From assembly GCA_900753245.1 (NCBI GenBank), contig CAADYJ010000078.1, positions 1-5,552 of the forward strand: a DNA stretch of 5,552 nucleotides, given 5' to 3'. Each line of letters begins with the position of its first letter. Positions within the stretch are counted from its first letter, which is position 1. The notes under the pieces are model-generated. The model worked only from the letters and a program-made list of their open reading frames with translations, ran no database searches and was not told where the DNA came from. Shown here piece after piece: positions 1-5,523 of the stretch. The stretch is from Clostridia bacterium. GTDB taxonomy: Bacteria; Bacillota; Clostridia; TANB77; CAG-508. The translations under genes were made by a program, and so were the position numbers.

Positions 1-18
1 GATAATTAGAAGTTATCC
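1..18 (+). repeat. left copy of 18-bp inverted flanking repeat
   Basis: The first 18 bases, GATAATTAGAAGTTATCC, recur exactly on the opposite strand at 5485-5468, so the two copies point inward and enclose all four genes. After the 18 exact bases the match continues weakly: 22 of 24 positions agree. Each copy has internal dyad symmetry, with GATAA and TTATC separated by 7 bases, like the paired half-sites bound by a tyrosine recombinase or a dimeric repressor. The repeat starts at the window edge, so its true left boundary cannot be seen. It lies 48 bases upstream of the TIR start codon. Confidence 0.85.
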
Positions 19-23
19 GTTAT

Positions 24-41
24 TATGGTATAGTTACCATA
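24..41. repeat. 7-bp dyad upstream of the TIR gene
   Basis: TATGGTA (24-30) and TACCATA (35-41) are perfect 7-bp inverted arms around the 4-base loop TAGT. The dyad sits between the left flanking repeat and the ribosome-binding site of the TIR gene. It could be an operator, or a small hairpin in the leader of the TIR mRNA. No T-run follows, so it is not an intrinsic terminator. No equivalent is seen upstream of the opposite operon. Function is unknown. Confidence 0.45.
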
Positions 42-53
42 TTTTATTCATTT

Positions 54-58
54 GGGAG
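54..58 (+). promoter_or_regulatory. ribosome-binding site that sets the TIR start
   Basis: GGGAG at 54-58 lies 8 bases before ATG 67, which is ideal spacing. An in-frame TTG at 52 would add five residues but overlaps this Shine-Dalgarno and has none of its own, so ATG 67 is preferred. Confidence 0.8.
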
Positions 59-66
59 ACAATTAT

Positions 67-894
67 ATGGACGAAACATATAAATACGACGTGGCATTGT
101 CATTTGCCGGAGAAGATCGAAAATATGTAGAAGAAGTTGCATTGTTTTTAAAAAAGAAAAACATTGCTGTTTTTTATGATTACTTTGAAGAAGAAGCTCT
201 TTGGGGAAAAAACCTAATTTCATATTTAGAAGAAATTTATACCAACAAATCAAAATACTGCGTAGTTTTTATATCTCAATATTATGTTCAAAAAGAATGG
301 ACCTGCTATGAGAGCGCAGCCGCAATGGTTCGTTTATTAAATAGTAATATGAAGCAGAAAGAATATTTACTTCCTGTCAAATTTGATGAAACAAAAGTAT
401 CTGGGGTTTTAAGTACAATTGGGTTTATAGATGGCAAAAAAAAGACCCCGGATGAATTAGGTAATTTAATAATTAAAAAATTACATACCAGCGATTTAAA
501 AAATAGTGAATTAATGTCTATTGAATTATTTAAAAATAACTTAATCACAGTTCTTAGCAAAGATTTTCCTCCTTATTGGGTTATTAACTGCGAAGAAACG
601 GAACAAAATATACGATTTCAATATACATATCATGATTTTCTTTATTATTTGGAGTTTGTTTTTCAAATGGAAGAAAAAGTTCTGTTGCTAAATGGGGGAT
701 ATACGGATTTATTTTTTGATACTCATACATTTATACCTTCTGCTAAGATTACACTTAATTTTGAGAATGAACTTATTTCCAATGGACAAATAGTAAATTT
801 TGATTTTTTTGATGATATGAATACATATATTTTGCCTATATCGGAAATAAGTGGACAAATCAAAAAGGAACTGCTAAAAAAGGGAGGACTTTAA
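67..894 (+). CDS. TIR-domain protein, probable NAD+-processing effector
   Basis: This 275-residue protein has an N-terminal TIR domain at about residues 5-140. The visible hallmarks are the opening strand YDVALSFAGEDR (7-18), a BB-loop region with FYDYFEEEALWGK (36-48), the CVVFIS strand (65-70), and W78-T-C-Y-E82, where E82 matches the catalytic glutamate of NAD+-cleaving TIR domains. LLPVKFDET follows at 101-109. Residues about 145-275 form a second region, rich in aromatic and beta-type stretches, that I do not recognise. No signal peptide or membrane segment is apparent, so it is probably cytosolic. ATG 67 is chosen over TTG 52 because GGGAG precedes it. The stop codon directly abuts the ATG of the STAND ATPase gene, and the last codons carry that gene's ribosome-binding site, so the two are almost certainly co-translated. 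In bacterial defence, such TIR proteins deplete NAD+ or make cyclic ADP-ribose-type signals once a sensor is triggered. That role is inferred here. The TIR assignment is firm; the NADase activity is likely but not shown. Confidence 0.93.
   Translation: MDETYKYDVALSFAGEDRKYVEEVALFLKKKNIAVFYDYFEEEALWGKNLISYLEEIYTNKSKYCVVFISQYYVQKEWTCYESAAAMVRLLNSNMKQKEYLLPVKFDETKVSGVLSTIGFIDGKKKTPDELGNLIIKKLHTSDLKNSELMSIELFKNNLITVLSKDFPPYWVINCEETEQNIRFQYTYHDFLYYLEFVFQMEEKVLLLNGGYTDLFFDTHTFIPSAKITLNFENELISNGQIVNFDFFDDMNTYILPISEISGQIKKELLKKGGL
882..887 (+). promoter_or_regulatory. ribosome-binding site inside the end of the TIR gene
   Basis: GGGAGG lies in the Lys-Gly-Gly codons just before the TIR stop, 7 bases ahead of ATG 895. 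The TAA (892-894) and ATG (895-897) are adjacent with no gap, an arrangement typical of translational coupling that would keep the two proteins in proportion. Confidence 0.85.
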
Positions 895-3204
895 ATGATT
901 CCTTATGAAAAGCAATTAGAACAATTTTCTCAAGGGAATAAGAATTCTCTGACGTTCATAGTAGGAGATAAAGGCTTAGGAAAATCATACTTTATACATA
1001 AGTACTATAAAGATAAAAAAAATATATTATATATTAAGGACCAACTATTTAAATCATATTTTTTAGAACCTATTATAACTGCAATATCACAATTTGATTA
1101 TTCTTTCAAAATAAAACATGATGATTTAAATATGCCCCATACAATTCGTAAGATACTTCTTGACATCTGCAGAAAAAAAAACGTTGTCATATGTTTTGAA
1201 AGTTTTAACTCTTATTCGGAAGATTTGGCTGAATTTTGTGTAAGTTTTTTACAGGCATATCTGGATTGTGATAATAACAAAGCTTTTATATTAATTGAAC
1301 TTGACAGCGATATAAATAGTCCTGAGGATATTTGGTCCCAAAAACTCTACGCATTAACAATAAATACTAATTTTATAAAATTCAGGAAAAAAACAGAGGA
1401 TGAGTTATTTGAAATTATATCTTTAAAATTTAATAATAAAATATATATTGGAGAAAAAGAGCGTAAATACATTATAAAATCTTCCTTTGGGAATATAATG
1501 CATTTATTTATAATAATTAATTATTTAAAGCAGGAAGGATACATTCATTTTGATGGCATTAAGTGGATATGTGACCAGCTTCCAAATGGAATATTAAATC
1601 AGTCAATTGAAGAATATATTAAACACCGTTATAATAGGCTGAATAACGATTTAAAAATATTATTACAAAAATCTTCTCTTTTGGGACCTGAATTTTACTC
1701 AAATCAACTTCAAAAAACTTTTAATTTAGTCAGAGTCGATGAAGAACTATCACGGATAGAAAAATTATCGTCTCTAATTCAAAAAAATGACAATTACGAT
1801 AAAAATAAATATTTGTTTGAAACCGAGGAGGTATGCAATAATATTCAGAACCTTATTCCAGACAATGAGAAAATAATTTGGAATAAAATGTTAGCAGAAT
1901 ACTATGAGATGCAATATAGAAAAAATGATCAAAATATGATCAAACGTCTCGAAAATTGCTGTAGATTGGCTCTTTATTATATCAATAGCAATAACACGGA
2001 GAAGGCAATCATATTTTATTTTCGTGCAATACGTTATAGCATATATCTATTAGATTATAAAGGTGCATTAGAATTAATTTCATCATTATTAGAAATATCC
2101 AACATATGCAATATATATGAAAACGTATATTTTGAGTCACTAAAGCTACAGGCGTATTGTCAGCATCAATTAGGAAAATATGAGCTATCAACAGAATTAT
2201 ATTCAAAATTGCTTAAAAACAAATCATTTACAAAACTAGAAAGAATGGAAATGTCCTATTTTTATGCGGATTCTTTGTACTTTATAGGAAAAGTCAGTAA
2301 AGCTCAAGATATATTGCTTACTTTGAAAGAAGAATTAAAATCTGACCATAATAACAAATTATTATTTAGAGTATTAAGTGAACTAGCTACTACATATGGT
2401 TTTTTTAGAGAGTACGGATCCGCAAGAGAATATTTTAGCTACTCAGTAAATCAATGCCGTTCCACAGGTTTGGAAGATGATTATTTCATTCAATTGAGAA
2501 AATCCAGCATGTTTTGGGAGTTAAAATTGACCGTTCCACTGATGGAACAGGCGGCAGAGTATTTTGAAAGAAAAAACAACATTCAAGAACTTGCAAAGAC
2601 ATATCATAATCTTGGAACTGATTCATTATATTTAGGAAATAGTAAAACAGCTATAAACTATTTAAATCAGGCTGTAAAAGAATTCCAAAAATATGGCAGT
2701 GATGAAATACATTATACATATAATTGTATTGGAGTATATTATGCAGCTTACGAGACAAATTTTGAAAAAGCAATAGAATATTTTCAAAAAGCAATTTATT
2801 TTAAACCTGTGCTGTTTTCAACAATGGTTCTTTATCTAAATATGTCAAGTTGTCATAAGGCATTGCAGAATAATGAGAGCGCTGAGAAATGTCTTGAAAA
2901 AGCAATGCATATACAAACAGAACTTGGAAATGAGGTACCTTCTTACTTACTATATCTTCTGATAAATCAGGGGCTTTACGCCAAACTAGATGGAAGGTTA
3001 AAAGAAAGTGAGCAATATTTTAAAGAAAGCCTCAAATATAAGCTGACCAACAATCAATTGTATTTAGTTGGAAAAAATCTTTCGGAAGTATCCCGAAATC
3101 TTGACAAAGATACACTAAAATATGTATCACTAGAGGCAGAACCATTGTATGAACGTTTTTATCAAAATAATATTTGCCTGAGCACATTACGTTTTTGGGA
3201 ATAA
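895..3204 (+). CDS. STAND-type AAA ATPase with TPR-like repeats, probable sensor
   Basis: This is a 769-residue multidomain protein. The N-terminal P-loop ATPase has a Walker A motif GDKGLGKS (24-31). Its Walker B-like strand VVICFESFN (97-105) lines up with the LEDLHWAD pattern of AAA_16/MalT-like STAND ATPases; E102 is kept, but the following Asp is Ser103. The stretch at about 253-275 (LKILLQKSSLLGPEF and onward) resembles the winged-helix segment that follows the ATPase core in that family. From about 365 to 715 the protein is all-helical with TPR-like units, for example near 410-440, 452-480, 489-518, 566-598, 605-635, 641-671 and 682-715. No DNA-binding, protease or nuclease domain is visible, so the effector is probably the separate TIR protein encoded just upstream. 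In STAND proteins the repeat region usually senses a ligand and ATP drives oligomerisation; applying that here is inference. An alternative is a signalling regulator unrelated to defence. The last 18 bp overlap the end of the convergent ligase gene. Confidence 0.88.
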   Translation: MIPYEKQLEQFSQGNKNSLTFIVGDKGLGKSYFIHKYYKDKKNILYIKDQLFKSYFLEPIITAISQFDYSFKIKHDDLNMPHTIRKILLDICRKKNVVICFESFNSYSEDLAEFCVSFLQAYLDCDNNKAFILIELDSDINSPEDIWSQKLYALTINTNFIKFRKKTEDELFEIISLKFNNKIYIGEKERKYIIKSSFGNIMHLFIIINYLKQEGYIHFDGIKWICDQLPNGILNQSIEEYIKHRYNRLNNDLKILLQKSSLLGPEFYSNQLQKTFNLVRVDEELSRIEKLSSLIQKNDNYDKNKYLFETEEVCNNIQNLIPDNEKIIWNKMLAEYYEMQYRKNDQNMIKRLENCCRLALYYINSNNTEKAIIFYFRAIRYSIYLLDYKGALELISSLLEISNICNIYENVYFESLKLQAYCQHQLGKYELSTELYSKLLKNKSFTKLERMEMSYFYADSLYFIGKVSKAQDILLTLKEELKSDHNNKLLFRVLSELATTYGFFREYGSAREYFSYSVNQCRSTGLEDDYFIQLRKSSMFWELKLTVPLMEQAAEYFERKNNIQELAKTYHNLGTDSLYLGNSKTAINYLNQAVKEFQKYGSDEIHYTYNCIGVYYAAYETNFEKAIEYFQKAIYFKPVLFSTMVLYLNMSSCHKALQNNESAEKCLEKAMHIQTELGNEVPSYLLYLLINQGLYAKLDGRLKESEQYFKESLKYKLTNNQLYLVGKNLSEVSRNLDKDTLKYVSLEAEPLYERFYQNNICLSTLRFWE
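3187..3204. other. 18-bp tail-to-tail overlap of the two operons
   Basis: The + strand ATPase ends with TAA at 3202-3204, while the - strand ligase ends with TAA at 3189-3187, so the final codons of both genes share 18 bp. No GC-rich hairpin followed by a T-run is visible on either strand around 3150-3260. Transcripts from the two operons probably run into each other, giving antisense 3' ends. Confidence 0.9.
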
Positions 3205-4161
3205 ATCAAATCGACAGCAAGCATTATTCAGTATATCATTAAATATATCTACAGGATTAATATTGTTTAATTTAGCTGCCATCATAAATGAAGCTGTTTC
3301 GCTTAAGGCTGGTAAAGGTGTTACTTCTAACAAATAAGGATTATCATTTTTATCCAGCCGAAAATCTATTCTGCAGTAGTCATTACACCTTAAATAAGAA
3401 TACATCTTAAGAGCATAATCTTTTAGCAGTGATGCAGTTTCAGCAGATATTCTGGGTAGAATTTTTTTGCAGCCATATATTCTTTTTATCTCACTGGAGT
3501 AAATAGGCATAATTTCATTATTATGTTGTAACGATTCGACCATTCCAAATACATATGGACTGCCGTCTTTTTCAATTATAGATACAGTGATTTCTTTTCC
3601 AGGTATAAACTCTTCTAAAATAAGCTTATCCGAGTATTTTTGAAAGAGCAGTTTAGCATGTTCAATCAAGTCTTCTTTACTATTTATTAGCTTAACGCCC
3701 ATGCTGCTGCCTTCATAATTGGGTTTTAAAATGGCAGGATAATCGAATAAGAGAGTTTCAGCATCTTCTATGCTGGCTATTTCTATAAAGTTAGGCGTAG
3801 GTACATTCAAATAATTTGCAATAAGTTTTGTTAAAATTTTATCTAACGTAACAATTAAAGTATACGCGTCCGAACCAGCATATGGAAGATTATGCAGTTC
3901 ACATATAGACGCAATCCAGCTTTCCCGATTTCTGCTTTGTATTCCTTCTGCAGCCGTAATAATTAAATCAAATGTATTGTTCTGTTTTAAATATTCAAGT
4001 AATTTTTTATGGTTACCAACTAAAGTTACTTTATGTCCGCATTTTTCTAAACTTTCCTTAACAAAAGTTATAGCAGTAGGAGAAATGAAGTCACAAAATG
4101 ATAAATCATTTGATGTATAACCATAATCTTCTTTACAATCAAAACAAAAACCTATTTTCAT
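3187..4161 (-). CDS. D-Ala-D-Ala-ligase-like ATP-grasp carboxylate-amine ligase
   Basis: This 324-residue protein resembles D-alanine-D-alanine ligases in its central and C-terminal parts. These include LPYAGSDAYTL...DK (92-108), the ATP-binding segment YPAILKPNYEGSSMGVK (141-157), LILEEFIPGKEITV (180-193), and the metal-binding end RIDFRLD...LLEVTPLPALSETASF (264-292). D266 and E279 match expected Mg ligands, but the usual Asn two residues after the Glu is Thr281. The N-terminus (MKIGFCFDCKEDYGY) lacks the GGxSxExxVS substrate motif of true Ddl enzymes, so cell-wall D-Ala-D-Ala synthesis is unlikely. The family joins a carboxylate to an amine through an acyl-phosphate using ATP. Given its position 2 nt after a predicted glutamate 2,3-aminomutase, the inferred substrate is beta-glutamate, giving a dipeptide or amide. 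The start is ATG 4161, preceded by GGGAGGA; ATG 4176 directly adjoins that site and has no Shine-Dalgarno of its own that I can see. It is probably cytosolic. Confidence 0.85.
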   Translation of the reverse strand: MKIGFCFDCKEDYGYTSNDLSFCDFISPTAITFVKESLEKCGHKVTLVGNHKKLLEYLKQNNTFDLIITAAEGIQSRNRESWIASICELHNLPYAGSDAYTLIVTLDKILTKLIANYLNVPTPNFIEIASIEDAETLLFDYPAILKPNYEGSSMGVKLINSKEDLIEHAKLLFQKYSDKLILEEFIPGKEITVSIIEKDGSPYVFGMVESLQHNNEIMPIYSSEIKRIYGCKKILPRISAETASLLKDYALKMYSYLRCNDYCRIDFRLDKNDNPYLLEVTPLPALSETASFMMAAKLNNINPVDIFNDILNNACCRFDLFPKT

Positions 4162-4163
4162 TT

Positions 4164-5372
4164 TTATTCCTCCCATATGTTTTTGATTATTTTATTTCCT
4201 TCCCATGTTTCTAAAATAACAGTTTCATCTGGATTAACGTTTTTTAGAATATCTTTATTTAATGCTATTTTCCCTAAGCCTTGTTCTGCGTTAAGAATAT
4301 ATGTTGGAATAGCCAAACCTGAAGTATTTCCCCGCAATTGTTCATATATACGAATTCCTTCTGCAATAGATATGGAAAAATGTTTAGTTCCAATGACGTC
4401 TTTAGGATGAAATATATAGTATGGTCGTACTTTTATTTTTAATAACAATTGATTAAGCAATTGTAAGTTGTAATAATCTGTATTTATATTTTTTAAAAAT
4501 ACCATTTGATTGCCCAATACAATGCCATTTTCAGCCAAATCCAAACATGCTTTTGAACTTTCTTCTGTAATTTCTGATGGATGATTAAACTGTGTATTCA
4601 TATAAATAGGACCATATTTTTTTAAAATAGTAATTAGTTCGCTGGTTATACGCTGAGGTAATGTAACTGGTATCCGGGTTCCGATTCTGATTATTTCTAC
4701 CGTTTCAATACTGCGTATTTTAATAAGAATATTTTCAATACAAGAATCTGATAACGTAAGCGGATCTCCTCCTGTGATTAAAACATCTCTTATTTCAGGA
4801 TGACTCTTTATATATTCAAAAGATTCTTCTAAAGAAGCTTCATTGATATAAATATCCTTTTCTCCAATATTGCGCCTTCGTTGACAATGACGGCAAAAAG
4901 CAGCGCAACTATTTGTAACGTTAAGGATTACTCTATCTGGATAACGGCGCGTAATTGTTCCTGCCGGATTATTATTTGATTCATTCATAGGATCAATTTT
5001 ACCACCATAATATAATTCATCGATTTGCGGAATACATTGGAGATAGATGGGGTCACTTTTGTTAAAATTCTGTATGAGTGATAAGTAATAAGGGGTAATT
5101 GCAAATCGGAATTTTTCGCTTACTTTAACAAGCTGTTCAAATTCATGTTGTGTAATATCAAATATTTCTTTTAGCTTTTCTGCTGTTTTAATTTGATTTT
5201 GTAACTGCCATTTCCAACTATTCCAATCGTTATCTGATACATTGAAATAATTACGAATCTTATTTGATTGAAAATGTTTGTTTTTTTCTAAGAATTCTCT
5301 TTTAAACGATAAAAATGATAAAGCCTTATCTGTTAATATACCAGATCGCTGAATTGATTCCTTGTTTGCCAT
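4164..5372 (-). CDS. eam: KamA-family radical SAM aminomutase, predicted glutamate 2,3-aminomutase
   Basis: This 402-residue protein aligns without gaps, from the cluster cysteines to the PLP lysine, with lysine 2,3-aminomutase (LAM) of Clostridium subterminale as I recall that sequence (offset 31). The [4Fe-4S] motif CxxxCxxC is C156, C160, C163; GGDPL (201-205) is the SAM-binding turn; R165 matches LAM Arg134; K368 matches the PLP-binding Lys337. The LAM-like N-terminus is recognisable at 47-66 (DNDWNSWKWQLQNQ...), with AITPYYLSLI at 91-100. The two LAM residues that bind the substrate amine, Asp293 and Asp330, are K324 and N361 here, the substitution described for Clostridioides difficile glutamate 2,3-aminomutase. 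The predicted reaction is therefore L-glutamate to beta-glutamate, using SAM, PLP and an iron-sulfur cluster under anaerobic conditions. LAM's zinc site is absent: Cys268 is Asp299, and the C-terminal CxCxxC tail is missing. AGGAGAA at 5387-5381 precedes the ATG at 5372-5370 by 8 bases. Specificity for lysine is unlikely; another acidic substrate cannot be excluded. Confidence 0.92.
   Translation of the reverse strand: MANKESIQRSGILTDKALSFLSFKREFLEKNKHFQSNKIRNYFNVSDNDWNSWKWQLQNQIKTAEKLKEIFDITQHEFEQLVKVSEKFRFAITPYYLSLIQNFNKSDPIYLQCIPQIDELYYGGKIDPMNESNNNPAGTITRRYPDRVILNVTNSCAAFCRHCQRRRNIGEKDIYINEASLEESFEYIKSHPEIRDVLITGGDPLTLSDSCIENILIKIRSIETVEIIRIGTRIPVTLPQRITSELITILKKYGPIYMNTQFNHPSEITEESSKACLDLAENGIVLGNQMVFLKNINTDYYNLQLLNQLLLKIKVRPYYIFHPKDVIGTKHFSISIAEGIRIYEQLRGNTSGLAIPTYILNAEQGLGKIALNKDILKNVNPDETVILETWEGNKIIKNIWEE
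4168..4174 (-). promoter_or_regulatory. ribosome-binding site that sets the ligase start
   Basis: GGGAGGA on the - strand (4174-4168) is encoded in the last Trp-Glu-Glu codons of the aminomutase and lies 6 bases before ATG 4161. This makes ATG 4161 the start, rather than the upstream in-frame ATG at 4176-4174, which directly adjoins the site. The aminomutase stop (4166-4164) is 2 nt from the ligase start, so coupled translation is expected. Confidence 0.85.
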
Positions 5373-5467
5373 AAACCTTTTTCTCCTATATTGTATAATG
5401 ATAGTTCAACTCTTTACTTAAATTTAATATTGTAGTAGAAATGAGTATTGTTTGCGAGATAAGTAAT

Positions 5468-5485
5468 GGATAACTTCTAATTATC
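5468..5485 (-). repeat. right copy of 18-bp inverted flanking repeat
   Basis: Read on the - strand (5485 to 5468) this is the same 18 bases as positions 1-18. Here the fuller site is visible: 10-base arms at 5464-5473 and 5481-5490, matching at 8 of 10 positions as inverted repeats, flank a 7-base centre at 5474-5480. That geometry suits a tyrosine-recombinase crossover site or a dimeric repressor operator. It is not a recognisable Firmicutes dif site. It lies about 95 bases upstream of the aminomutase start. Confidence 0.85.
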
Positions 5486-5494
5486 AATAAAACT

Positions 5495-5523
5495 ATTATA
5501 CTACATACACCTCTGTTTTTCAC
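5495..5523 (-). promoter_or_regulatory. candidate sigma-A promoter of the aminomutase-ligase operon
   Basis: On the - strand, a perfect TATAAT (5500-5495) lies 17 bases after GTGAAA (5523-5518), a 4-of-6 match to TTGACA. Transcription would start near 5488, at the edge of the right flanking repeat, so the dyad would cover roughly the first 25 transcribed bases. The leader would run about 115 nt to the aminomutase ATG. The -10 is convincing and the -35 is weak. Confidence 0.55.

Noticed and set aside
1..18. Flanking repeats as a dif/Xer site or an integron attC site
   Set aside because: The arms do not match the Firmicutes dif consensus, and the RYYYAAC/GTTRRRY attC core is not satisfied.
52..66. 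TTG at 52 as the start of the TIR protein
   Set aside because: The TTG overlaps the GGGAG ribosome-binding site that is well spaced for ATG 67, and has no Shine-Dalgarno of its own.
4162..4176. ATG at 4176-4174 as the start of the ATP-grasp ligase
   Set aside because: It directly adjoins the GGGAGGA site serving ATP-grasp start 4161, and the family-like N-terminus MKIGF begins at 4161.
4177..4410. Short + strand open frame antisense to the aminomutase end
   Set aside because: It lies wholly inside a well-supported gene on the other strand and its translation resembles no domain; it is a shadow frame.
4164..5372. EpmB-type EF-P lysine aminomutase
   Set aside because: The LAM-like N-terminal region is present, the protein is longer than EpmB, and the lysine-binding aspartates are replaced by Lys and Asn.
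5387..5420. A second - strand promoter using TACAAT just before the aminomutase ribosome-binding site
   Set aside because: No good -35 is present at 16-18 bases, and the start site would fall on or past the ribosome-binding site.
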